NCBI GenBank assembly: GCA_002794775.1
Contig: NBAY01000003.1
Coordinates: forward strand, 1,612,001 to 1,676,000
Source of the DNA: Porodaedalea pini
Taxonomy: Eukaryota > Basidiomycota > Agaricomycetes > Hymenochaetales > Hymenochaetaceae
DNA: 64,000 bases
Reading direction: 5' to 3'
The first letter of the stretch is position 1, and every line of letters starts with the position of its first letter. The position numbers and the translations under genes are program-made. The notes below the pieces were generated by a model. The model saw nothing but the letters and a program-made list of their open reading frames with translations. It made no database searches and was not told the DNA's origin. Positions 53,126 through 64,000 of the stretch are shown here, piece after piece.

Positions 53126-54017
53126 ATGAGCCGAGGCGGTTTTTCTCGTGGAGGTGGACGAAGCAGAGGCGGTTTCGGTGGTGGTATGTCGTTCCCTTAT
53201 GCCTGTACGCCGGGAAAAAAGAACAGCAAGGAAGCTCATAATACGGAAAAGGGAGGGGCGTAGGCAGAGGAGGTTTCCAGCAACGCGATTTCGGTCCTCC
53301 TGACACTGTGCTCGGTGCGTTCAGCCATTACGTTTTTCATCCCGCGTTCATCTTTGTGTTCGTTAGAAATGGGCTCTTTCGTGCACGCAGTTGAAGATGA
53401 AATGTTGTGCGCTTCATTAATGCCCGACAAAGTTCCCTACTTCAATGCTCCGATCTACCTTCAGAACAAATCTGTGATAGGGAAGGTGGATGAAATTCTA
53501 GGCCCAATCAACGAAGTTTACTTCTCTATAAAAATGGGTGAAGGCATGGTTGCGAGCAGCTTCAAAAAGGGCGATAAGGTCTACATCGGTGGAGACAAGC
53601 TTTTACCAATAGAGCGTTTCTTGCCGAAGCCAAAAGTACCTGGTGGTCAGTCTTCTTTTCCTAATACGGTATTTATTTTCGCTAAAAAAAACTGCAATTG
53701 CCATAGGTGTACAAAGTATGCTTTTTTACTTGCCTTTTGGATATAAGTGCTTATCGACCCCTTTCCTTGACCTCATAGAACGCGGACGTGGTGCGAAAGG
53801 AGGTGCTAGTAGCAGAGGTCGTGGTGCAGGCCCTGGTGCGGGTGGTCGGGGAGGATTCCAGCGAGGCGGAGGTCGAGGACGCGGGACTGCTCGCAGTAGT
53901 TTTGGCGGGGAACGTAGTGGGCATGGAGGATTCCGAGGTGGATTTGGAGGCGACCGTGGACGAGGCAGAGGTGCTCCCCGCGGCGGAAATGTGCGTGGTG
54001 GATTCCGAGGTTCATGA
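53126..54017 (+). CDS. GAR1: H/ACA ribonucleoprotein subunit Gar1
   Basis: Exons are 53126-53183, 53264-53314, 53367-53645 and 53779-54017. An N-terminal RGG box ([16 protein letters not shown]) is followed by the Gar1 core: [69 protein letters not shown] long C-terminal RGG tail ends VRGGFRGS. Gar1 is a nucleolar protein of the H/ACA complex that guides pseudouridylation of rRNA and snRNA. Two RGG boxes around a beta-barrel core is the standard layout, and the length is normal. Start ATG 53126 is the first ATG of the RGG exon. Confidence 0.93.
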
Positions 54018-54149
54018 AATCTGTGTTTCTTGTTTATTCTTTTGCTTTCCCACGAGTTTCGATTGCGTAGTACAGTAATTACCTTGTTCTCTGCCGCCAT
54101 CCTGAACATCCGCTTCGCGTACATCTTCAAGTCCCGGCATATCCTGCCC

Positions 54150-56035
54150 ATGGCATTAAAACCTCTTATAGCTATCTGCGGAACTACAGGTGTTGGCAAG
54201 AGTCGGTTGGCGATTGAATTAGCCCTGGCTGTTTCAGGGAAAATTATCAATGCTGATGCGATGCAAGTCTACCAAGGATTGGACGTTCTAACAAACAAAC
54301 TACGCGTAGACGAGCAGCGAGGAATAGAGCATCTTCTTATGAGTTTCAAGAAACCTGGGGAGCAATACGTCGTGGGCGAGTGGATCCGGGACGCTATGCG
54401 GGAGGTGAGGGCTGTCTTCTGCAGCACAATGAACAAGTGTTGTGGCTGAGCTGTACCTCGCTTAGATTGACAAAGTACACGCGGAAGGAAAGGTGCCCAT
54501 CGTCGTTGGTGGCACCACTTATTGGATCCATCACCTCCTTTTTTCCAATGGTTTGCCTGCTCAAGCGGGTCCATCTAAGCATTCGTCCGCCCATCCAAAC
54601 GCCGGCCTCTTAAGCGCACTGAGGAACTTGCCAGAAAGCCTAGCCATCCTCTATAATGATTTACCATCTACTGCGCCTTCAGCAAAAACTAATCCGGACG
54701 AGGCCTTTGCTCTTCATAGCCTTCTTTCATACCTCGACCCACGTATGGGAAGCCGATGGCACTGGAAAGACACACGAAAAGTTCTTCGTAACCTTGAAAT
54801 TATCAAAGCAAACGGACGAGCAGCGAGTGAAGTCATCACGGACTCGTATTCAGCAACTGTAGAAAAACGGTGGGCTGCTTTATTGAGACAACTGAATCAC
54901 CCTTTTACTTATCCCGAAAAAGCTACAGGCCATTGATCTTTTGGCTATACGCCGAGCCAGATGTACTGAACGTCCGCCTCGAGCAGCGAGTAGATCAAAT
55001 GCTATCTGTTCGTTCAATACCCTTTGGCTATGATTTCTTTGAGTGCTTAGCTTCCTGCATGTGAAATAGCAAGGGCTTCTAGACGATATTCGGTCCATGC
55101 GGGATATAGCACGGGATTCCTCAGGCATGCACACTTGCATCTTTAATTGAAATAGAACATTTACCTATCAAATTAAGCAGATGCTCCAGATGTCACCGTC
55201 GGAATCTTTCAAGCCATTGGCAGGTGTCCAAATGTGTCTCTGACGGTCTTGTCTCTAAATAAATAGCTTGCAGGTTTCAGGGAGTTCTATGATTATATAA
55301 TTCAAGGAGAATCGAACGAGCAGGCGTATGCGGCCGTCGTCGCCGAAATGAAGCAAAGCACAATAAAATACGCACGACGCCAGATTAAATGGATACGTAA
55401 CAAAATGCTACCTGCCTTACAGGAATACAGTTCAAAAGATTGCAAGATGTCAGACAAGGCATATTTACTTGATGCTACAGGTTTGTACTGTGTATCCGAC
55501 CTATTTGAAACACTTTACGAGCGTAGTGACCAGATCTTTCTGCCTGGGATGAACACGTCACATCAAGGGCGGAGGAGATTGCTAAAGGTGAGCTCCTTTG
55601 GTGGTGTATGTCAGGAGGTCTGACTCTGATTATCGCCAGCATTTTTGTCGGCTTCGTACACGCCTGAGCCAGCTTCCGTGTCGAAGACAGCCAGAAAAAT
55701 GCTTGCAGTTCCAACTCGTCCCACAAAGTCAGTGTATTGTTCTGCCCTACTTTTCGATTACCAAATAGATCTCCGCGTAAAGTCCCACAGATATCATGCT
55801 TTCTCGTCGAAAAGTAGTCTGTCCAACTTGCACGACTCAAACTGATCGGCCGATTATGCTGGAGGAAGGATGTGAATGGGAAGCCCATCAACGCACTGCA
55901 GTGCATAGACGCATGAGAAGAAACATCACGAGTAAGTATCCATGCCGATCATAACCGTTGCCTGCGAACTTTTAATATGCTCTACTACATAACCCTTATA
56001 CGTTTTTCTCCGACGCAGGAGTTACTGCGATTTAA
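54150..56035 (+). CDS. tRNA dimethylallyltransferase (Mod5/MiaA type) with C-terminal zinc finger
   Basis: MALKPLIAICGTTGVGKSRLA opens with the P-loop that binds the isoprenyl donor. IINADAMQVYQGLDVLTNK (substrate tRNA recognition) and VPIVVGGTTYWIHHLL follow. Later parts are RWHWKDTRKVLRNLEI, PLIFWLYAEPDVLNVRLEQRVDQML, FREFYDYI, KYARRQIKWIRNKMLP and a C2H2-like finger, CPTC...H near 55830-55905. The enzyme adds dimethylallyl to A37 of tRNAs reading UNN codons, in cytosol and mitochondria. Introns include about 54868-54930 and a GC-AG type at 55220-55273. The last exon after 56018 gives a stop at 56035. The frame is intact throughout. It is the neighbour of GAR1 on the same strand, both being RNA-modification genes. 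Confidence 0.88.
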
Positions 56036-56062
56036 AATGAATCATGAAGTTGCGCAAGCCCA

Positions 56063-59000
56063 TCAAGCAGGTTGAGGTTCTGTGTTACCGATGACGTAGC
56101 GAGATGGATCGATATGACTAACATCTCTGGAATGAGCGCTCTGCAAAAGGGGTTGGAGGCTAGAGGGAATGAGAAATTCATAGAGTGCAGCATGTAAACT
56201 TTTCCGTGTTCTTGAAACAAAGCATGGCGCATTCTGAATCGAAACTATCGAACAGCAAGCAGTGCGATTAGGAGACAACGTGTGCAAGTAAATGATGTAT
56301 GAAGAAAAGATATAAAAATTGGAAATTCCTATGGTCATTGAGAAAACGTACAAGCGAGAAGCTACAATTAGACGCTTGAAGCGCATTATAGGTGATTCGT
56401 TACTTCGCGGAAGCAATCTATATGGAATGAATGTTAGAGCTGCAGGTCGGCACGGGGAAAGGCGAAAACTCACAGCTAAACCATTCGTCGAGCGACTTGA
56501 ATGGTAAGGTGCGTGTAAAGAACGGAAACTCTTTGAAGAACTCTGAGAAGGATGTGCCAAAGAACTCAAAGGTGTAGAGGGTATTTGTGCTGTTGGTGCT
56601 CGACCACTTCGAGCAGTCAACGGAGTTGGCGCGCTGATTTGGGACTTCTTCGGCGTTTCAGTCGGTTTGCTGCGTCCGGCACTAAGTAAGCTACTCGATG
56701 GAGCAAGATGTCCACGAGAGGAGCTAGGGGTTGTATTATTGACGACCTTCGCCCTTCGACCAGCAGTAACGAATGGATGCCGCATGGCAGACTGAGGCTT
56801 GATCCGCCTCTCCGGATCCCAACTCAGACACTTGGACACAAAGTCGACAAACAGCTCATCGTCGCATCGTAGAACTTGTGCTAGAGTCTTTGTGCCTGCC
56901 CTTCGGCGTCGGCCCTTCGAGTTAACTACTGGTCTCGGAGCGCCCGTAGAATCTGGAATGCGTTCATTTGAGTTGGTTCCAGGGCATTGACATACTACTT
57001 ACCGAAGAAAAGTCTTTTCCTGCTACTGCGGTTAATTAGCTCCTTGTCTGGCACTCCGAGAACCTCCATGATACAGGACAGTTGCTCTTGTTCATTTTCG
57101 CCAGGAAAGATAGGATAGCCCGTGTAAAGCTCGGCCAATATACACCCTAGACTCCACATATCGATAGCCATGTTGTAATTCATACCAAGGATGACCTCTG
57201 GAGAACGATAGAAACGACTCTGGATATAGGTATAAACTATATGGAATAATTAGAGTTCGTGTAAGAGAAATCAGTGGCCAGCAATCAGTACGGACCTTTT
57301 TCGTGCTCCAGGCAACTGCTTCCGAAGTCAATGACTTTGATTCCACTCTTTGCCGGATGACGAAGAAGGACATTCTAATCTAGCTTGAGTAATTGACTGA
57401 AAGATCAACGCGGGAACAGCTTACTTCTGGCTTGAGATCACAGTGCACGATCCGATGGTGTCTCATTAAAGACAGCGACAGAAGCATTTGGCTAGTAAAC
57501 CGGCGGATGAGTATCGTTGAGAAACCTGCGAAACCGTTTGCCTTGATGAGCTCATAGAGGTTGATACTTAAAAGCTCCATGGCAATGCAAAGATGGCTTC
57601 GAAAGTAGAAATGCTCCGTCATCTTGATGACATGGTGTCTCTCTTCAGGATCCTACAAGCAAGTGAGACTAGGAACAGACATAGTTTTACAAAACATACC
57701 CATTTCCGCAAGTTTTCGAGGATTTTGATCTCAACTAGAGCCTGATGATGGAAGCGCTTTTTATTCCGAATGATCTTAATGGCAACCGATTCTCCAGTGC
57801 AGTGATCCCTGCAATGGAGAACCTGACCGAATGATCCCTTTCCTAACGTGTCTATGATTTCATACCGATACGCCAAGTGATCGTGGTTAATCACAAAATA
57901 GTCTCCTCGATCGTCATCATAGCCATAATTGTTCGCTGATACGTCACGAGTCGCCAGTTTCTTCTCGTTTTTGTTGCCAATATAATAGACAGACGAGTAG
58001 TCCAAAATTTCCTTGCGCTCATAATCCGACAAACGAGGTGCTCGTTCGCTATTCAGTACGCCTGAAAAAAAGGTTAGCTTACTGCCCATCAATATGGAAG
58101 GCATATAACTTACTCGTCGGAGAGCTTGGCCGGCCAGGAGGAAGGGGTTCGGGAAATTTCAACAATTCCTCCAGATCATCCTTTTTAGCCCCGTGTGCTA
58201 GCTTGCGCGCCTGAGTCTTTTTGATATACTGCATCATTTCTTCATCTCCAAGAATCTCGTCTTCGTCAACAGAGCTCGGCACAGGTGATGGGGTAGAAAA
58301 AGACTGGCGTCGAGATGTCGGTGATCCGCTTGATTGTTGTTGGAAGAGATTAGGTGTAGTTGACGAGCCTGATAGACGCGAACCTGGTAACGACATTTTA
58401 GGGCTCAAGAGTTTATTCAAACCCTTCGACGGTGAAAGCGCAGACATCGCATTGTACTGCTGTTCGACAGCAGCAGCTGACGCCATTGAAGAAACCGAAC
58501 CAGTCGATGACTTTCGTAGACCCTTAATCGCAATCGATTCGTGAGCGAATTTTCGGGGCGTACTGGTAGACGACGAAGCCGCAGCAGAGTAACCTGTAGA
58601 CTGACGTGTGCTTTTGGTCCCAGCTGGAGGAGAAGATCGCAAAGACTGCCGATATGTCGCTGAAGGTATCTGCGACTTCGCAGTCTCTTCCATATTATCA
58701 AGAAACCCGAACTCGTTCAAGGACTCCTCTGTGCCGACATCGCCTGTATCAGAGTGAATGCCTATCGCACCTATATTCAAGCTCGTTCTCTGAGAAGTAA
58801 GCACGGAGGACGAATTTTTCAGGGTGGGGGATGTGACAGTTGATGACCGACTGGCTATTCGAGGAATCCGAGTAGGAGTTTCTTTCGGCGGGCCAGACAT
58901 AGAACTAGAGATTGAGGAACTTTGCGCGACAAGTGGTTGCTCCTTTAGTTCTTTAGGATGACTTTGTACACTACTCGTACCGTGTATACCAACAGAAGGA

Positions 59001-62000
59001 GAGCCGGCTATGGTCGGTAATTGCTGTCGTGTGCTTCTGAGAGATGTATCAGATTGCTTTTGCATTGAGCTGATTGTTTGCGAAGTTAGACGAGAAGACG
59101 TCGTTACCGCACGGGCGACGCCCGAAGGGGACGAAGACGAAGACCCGTACGACTTGACATGAGCAATACGGTCAGCAGTTGCCTGTGGAAGGGCAGCCAC
59201 CTGCATGGGCGGCAAAGCAATTGGCTTGACCTTTTTCTGATCCGTAGATGAGAGAGTCTAAGATAAAGCGATAATTAACGATCTGGGTCGTACCAGAAAC
59301 GAAGGAATAAAAATGGACGAATTATATACCTTCCCTCTTTTTCTGCCCATGAGGACAGAAATGCGGCTCTCGCTTCTATCCTTCTCATCTTTCTTGCCTT
59401 TCATCCCTTCGGTCTCCGAATCCTTATACCTTTTTAACTTGTCAACCTCACGAGAGCCCACCGTGCTCTTTTCGACCTGCAGACTCTTTCTCGAGCTAGA
59501 GCCCTTTAGTATAGAAGGCAGGCCTAAGGATAACATGGACGACTTCCTCTGGGAAAAACCTGGCGCCGCTGGAGAAGTAAGGAGGGGATCCTTTATATGT
59601 GTTATGTCAGTCTTGAGACCAGCATGATGGACGTTGGGCGCAGAAGAGAAGGTCGGAGAGGTAGACATCCCTGTTGTTGCGGAAGATGGAGGAATTTGCA
59701 TCGACTGAGAAGAAGATCGACGAAAGAAAGGAATAGACGAGGGAGTCAAGCGTTTATTGGTCACATCACGGGATACCTTCGAGGTTGGGCTTCCGTGACT
59801 GAGCTGAGGGTCGAAAAATGGAGCATGCGTGGCACTAATACTGGAGACCGTCCCGGATCGGCTCGGCGAGTGTTGTTCTTCCCTTCGAGCAGGGACCATC
59901 CCGGAGGGCTGAGATGGTGACATTGGTGGAGATGGCTCGGGTAATGAGCTGAGAGAAGACAGCGACGCCAGAGAGGTCTCTGAAGCCATCGCACCTCTTT
60001 GAATGCTTTGCCAAGCTTCCACTGAAGATTTGGGAGAGATTGTAGGCAAGAATGGCGACTCTTTCGATGATGACGGACGCAATTGTTTATCACCAGTCGC
60101 CGACCGCGGTTGTCGCCCGGAAGGGGACTTCAAAGCCGACAATTCACGACGACTTGGGGAAGCTGAACGTCGCATATTCAAAGGATTAGTGAAACTCCAC
60201 TTTTTGGACGGAGTTTTCGGGACGGGCTGAGCAGCAGCAGGCGTCTCATGTGGCCCCTGAACAGCAAAAGCCGGTTTGCCAGACATGGGTTCCAATGATT
60301 GGTTGAAACGCAGGTCTTCATGAGATATGTCACCTCCGGAGACATCCTTGTCAAGATCTTTCTCGCCGTCTGGTGCAGAATCAGATGCTGGGAACACAAG
60401 GCTCGTAGAAGATTGTGGTGGGGTCTTATACGAAGATAAATCTTTTGGAAGGGGAGGAACGGGAGGTACCGAAGTTCCGTCTGTAGCTTCCCCTCCAGCT
60501 AGACACGCAGCACGATCCCGATGAGAGGAAGCCTCACCAGAATGAATGCTAGAAATATCGCTTCCCGCACTGTTTCGCCTCGCTTTAATGAGAGAAAAGC
60601 GATGTGAGCTCATTGACGCCGATGTAGCACTAGTGGCTGTCGATGAATTCGCAGATTCTCTAGAGCTAGATGTCGGAGTTCCGGTATAGTTCGTAGAGGA
60701 AGCCGAACTGCGCTTCGGAGTATAACTCAATCGAGCGCTAGGGATGGGTTTCTTTGGTTCGGCATCCAACGTCGTACCTGCTGTATTATGATCATCGACG
60801 GGCTTCAAAATGGGCGAACCTCCTAATGGTGCTTTACGATCCCCTTCCTCTGGCCCACGAGCCTGGCCCTCTTTGTCCAAGATCACACTTGATTCGGGCC
60901 GAAGTCTCTCTTTAGCACGTCCGATATTCGTTCCTATGCTATTCATCCGATGCAACTTGTCAGAGCTTTCCGTACCCTCAGAGCGATGACCTCGAGATGC
61001 AGCAGGAGTGCCTGGACGTGAATGATTACTCAAGCGACTTGCAGCTCCGACGCTTCCTCTTGAACGAGGCCCCTTGCCAGAGATGCCGTCCAATTTACGC
61101 AGTGCTTCTGCTGTTGCATCATCGTCCAGAGCAGACCAACCTTCTTGCGTACCTCTTAAAAGAGAGTGCGCAACGCTGGGAGACGGATGAAAATCCTTCT
61201 CCTTCAGAAGAGAGATTTTCTCGGAGCTTGTTTTAATTGAAGGACCCGATGTGCGTCGAGCTTGATTGGCTGAGTTTGGAGATGGAGGAATGCTGTTTGA
61301 GTCACTAGTGGAAAGTCTACGTCGAAGATTGTCACCCTGATTCGAGGATACGGAGCCAGCACTTTGTTGACGAGAATGCTTTCCACTCCGAGGCTGGACC
61401 AAACCAGACTTTGACGTGGTCATCATTGACATCCTCACGCTTCCCCCGCGTCTCCTGTCACGAGCAGGAGGGACAGCGTTTGATGGCCCAACAGCTAAAG
61501 ACTGGTGCTTCCGCAGAAGTTGCGATTCCTCCCTCTCATGTCCTTGAGAAGGTAGACTACCGCTGTTATTTGACGGTAGCTTGGGAATGAGAAACCCTGA
61601 TTGATCAAAGGCAAATTCGTCGGAGCTACGTTTCTTCGCCTTTCGAGTGGGCGAAAGAAAGGACGATGGGGGAGACGTCGGGGCAGACGGTGAGGGGTTT
61701 TCTTGAAGACTCCTGTCATGCCGACAATTGTCGGATGATGCCTCCTCGGTGATCTCAACATGGAGCGCTTTGCGAGGATACAGGATTTCCTCTCCTCCAC
61801 TTTCATCAGGAATTGAACGGTGAGTTCGAGAATAACGCGCTCGATCAAGGTTCACGTCCTCCATAAGTCGCTGGCAATCGATTATGTCAACAGATATCTT
61901 AACCTAAAAGATCAACACACACCTCATAATCATCCTGCTCTCCATCCACGGCCTCGATAGTCCACGGGCTACCACGATCATCATCATCCGACACGCCTTT

Positions 62001-62606
62001 ACGGTCTTCCTCAAATCGCCTTTCATCTTCACTGACACCCCTGGGAACTAGTGGCAAGTTTTCCTCTGAAGAAGGTAAATTTGGCCAACGCGGAGTAAGA
62101 AGCTCCCCTACTCCCACCAAACCATTTCTGTCAATAGAGGCAGGATCTCTAGCAGGTGTGACAGGCTCTCGAAGCATTCGAAGCTCGCCCGTGTTATTGC
62201 TCGTTGGAAGTGGGGGAGCTGGGGACTCGTTGCGAGAAGGGATGGTGAAATAATAGGGATCGAGAGAAGAGGTAGCTGATGTCGAACGAGGAAATTCATT
62301 TTCGGATTCTGCAGTTGGTTCCTTCACCGGTGGAATGCGCAACGAAGGCAATAACCGTGTCTATACGGAGAGGTCAGTTTGACAAGGCTCAACAACACAT
62401 ACGAGTTGTGACGTCGCAGAAAGTTTAACATCATATCCCAAGGCAATTGAGCAAAGCGTGCAGAACGAATTGCTCACCTGAATAGCAGACGGAGGCGCGC
62501 CAGCGTGGTCCGTTCGCTCGTCAGGCTGAAAGAATCCGACGCCCATCATATAATTCGTGGCTTTGCTCTCATCATAATCATTTGGTGACGAGGGCGACGT
62601 AGACAT
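56063..62606 (-). CDS. DYRK-family protein kinase, Pom1-like, with very long disordered N-terminus
   Basis: ATG at 62606 ([15 protein letters not shown]) begins about 1,400 residues rich in Ser, Thr and Pro: exons 62606-62480, about 62360-61915, about 61870-59260, then 59220-58110. The kinase follows in exons from about 58060: [49 protein letters not shown]. The activation loop [17 protein letters not shown] carries the YxY motif of DYRKs, and [14 protein letters not shown] and WDPERRIKP complete the C-lobe. DYRKs autophosphorylate the second Tyr and act as Ser/Thr kinases. The closest class is Pom1, a cell-polarity and cell-size regulator. The 3' limit is uncertain: a GTGAGT donor near 56478 may add a last exon, and 56063 is only the read-through stop. 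Confidence 0.85.
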
Positions 62607-63203
62607 GCAGCAGATGCAGGTCGATTGAGGAATCGGGTTATTCGACTAGAGAGAAAGAGCGGACAGTGTCACGGTCGGTTACGAACGACAGCCACGACGC
62701 TTCAGAATGGAGAGCGAAACCAAAATCAACGCGCGCAAAGCTCAGTATGAGACGAGCTCTCACACAAACGCAAGTGAGGGCAGTATCGTGTGCAAGGCTA
62801 GTTGCGAACGACGGAGGGGACGTTGCAGGTGAAGACGACCCAAATGGTATGTAGCGCGCCGCGTCGCGTCTCTTATTTGCTGAAAACGTAACAAACCCCG
62901 TGATCTGCTCTTTATAATTGCACTACTCTGCACTAATCCTACCACAAAAGAAAAGAAAAGGAGCTAGTACAGATATGAGCCCCAAACGGGGCGCGATATG
63001 GGATTACGCAGAGTGAATGCGCTGTCAGGGGATAAACCGATGAATTAAATAGTGAAAGGATATAGGGCATGAAGAGATAATGTCCTCATATTCAAATTGC
63101 ATGGAAACGGCATAGTCAAAGTATGATTCATGAAAGGGGAAAAAAGGGAAAAAACAGTGGCCCGAGCAAAGATGGGATAAATCCGGGGGGTTAGGTCCAA
63201 ATG
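62607..63203. other. Upstream region of the DYRK gene, no supported gene
   Basis: Mixed sequence without domain-bearing frames. A likely promoter area, but no clear element is seen. Confidence 0.4.
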
Positions 63204-63800
63204 CTAGTTCATATGATAATGCCAACACAGGTATGAATGGCCGAGCATGGGGATTGAGGGGCGTGAGTCCAATGTCTGACGGTTTGCCAGGAATCGGCAA
63301 AGCTTAAGGTGGTGTATGATATCCCACAAAACAGGGGTTGAAAAATGGGTAGTGGGGGTTGGAGCCCCCAGATGCTGAGTGCCGAGCCAGGGTGGTAATG
63401 ATCTCGACGGATGAGGCGGGTGAGGATGGCGTGGAGCCCGTGTAAGCGCGTGCTGCTGCCTCAAGCAGGTGTTTGCAGATGATGGGATAAGAATTGTCAA
63501 CCATGGCAGGAGGCGTGGGCGATGGCGATGAGGGGTGACCCGACCTGTGATGCTTATGGCGGCGACTACAGGGTGGGGGGTGATAAAAGGTGATGGGTCG
63601 GCACAAAGGCATCGACAACGAGGATCAGAGAGACAAGACCGCTGAAAGAATGCGGTCGAGTATGCGATTGAAGCGGAGAAGAGTTCTGTGACAATGCATG
63701 GAGGGATCGAGCGTCGTTGACGGGGCAAGGTCTCAGCTCGATTTTCCCACGATGGGGATGATGGTGGTAAGTGTAAGTGATCTGCTCCCGTCGACAGCAC
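63204..63800 (-). pseudogene. Decayed relative of the Pro-rich ORF at 37.7 kb
   Basis: The reverse strand matches 37740-38060 in order: AGACCTTGCC, CGATCCCTCCATGCA, then a shared CGCATT...AGCGGTCTTG block, CTTTGTGCCG, CGCCTCCTGCCA and TCCGTCGAGATCAT (SSVEII). Against the intact frame there is a one-base insertion near 63690 and a stop after LSAVLSL near 63635. The longest frames here do not follow the ancestral reading. Confidence 0.55.
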
Positions 63801-64000
63801 TGTACAATCTCAAACTACAGGTGCCAAAAGACAGGTGCTGCATCTCGAGCGTCGAATACATCTTAATTAATTACAATCAATGGTATACAGGATTCTGTCA
63901 TGCTGCACGCTCTACTCGCCGAGCTGGCGGAATCTGTCCTGAATCTCACTGTATAGTCCGTCGAGTTTTGCCTTGATTGGTTCCTTGCCCTGGGATGGAC
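63801..64000. other. Right edge, unassigned
   Basis: Too short to assign. The end (TCGTCGAGTTTTGCCTTGATTGGTT-like text) may be the 3' end of a minus-strand gene outside the window. Confidence 0.2.

Noticed and set aside
53726..54250. Pro/Arg-rich minus-strand frame
   Set aside because: Shadow of the Gly/Arg-rich tail of GAR1.

Overview
The window looks like nuclear DNA of a filamentous basidiomycete, probably an agaric-like species. Genes carry many short introns of about 40-100 nt with GTRNGT donors and sometimes CTAAC-like branch sites. The gene content is typical: an SKT5-like chitin synthase regulator, PEX6, GAR1, a tRNA dimethylallyltransferase, a Pom1-like DYRK kinase, a PHO80-like cyclin and a Rho GTPase. 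Copia, Tad-like LINE, hAT, TA-targeting foldback and Helitron-type elements are all present. All exon boundaries were read by eye and are approximate unless a base-exact reason is given.

Layout. (1) Positions 1-14,800 are a graveyard of broken housekeeping genes. A decayed PRP8 5' part on the minus strand is fused to a second gene fragment. A BTB/POZ plus CAP-Gly gene on the plus strand is broken twice: by a Copia/repeat/hAT insertion, and by a 2.27-kb genomic fragment of RPB1 that still has introns. (2) From 14,980 to 18,090 a pair of 180-bp palindromic elements brackets a Copia gag-protease-integrase fragment. (3) From 18,216 to 21,681 lies an apparently intact P-loop NTPase with a candidate C-terminal PD-(D/E)XK-like nuclease, resembling fungal Crinkler-type proteins. 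(4) From 21,880 to 26,800 lies CpG-poor repeat DNA with two large foldback elements, nested repeats, a Copia 3' fragment and tRNA-like sequences. (5) From 27,100 to 29,305 is the SKT5-like gene with a C-terminal CaaX box. (6) From 29,690 to 35,730 is a dead LINE. (7) From 36,800 to 45,750 is a normal gene block: Rho GTPase, an unknown Pro-rich ORF, a DUF202 membrane protein, a PhoD-like phosphatase and PEX6. (8) From 45,990 to 48,140 are a non-autonomous Helitron and a TA-flanked terminal-inverted-repeat element side by side. (9) From 48,500 to 62,600 is a second gene block: an unknown Ser/Gly-rich protein, a disabled cyclin, GAR1, the tRNA dimethylallyltransferase and the DYRK kinase. The right edge holds a decayed paralog of the unknown ORF at 37.7 kb.

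The strongest structural evidence is base-exact. Two Helitron-like elements share A|TC...CTGG|T ends and a 12-bp terminal hairpin with a compensatory base-pair change. A hAT-type element has a perfect 8-bp target duplication. Three elements with long or short inverted repeats have TA duplications. The RPB1 fragment can be excised on paper to restore the host reading frame. The intact genes form no obvious pathway. Several act in polarity, wall and growth control (SKT5-like, Rho, DYRK) or in RNA metabolism (GAR1, the tRNA modifier), but nothing suggests an operon-like unit.
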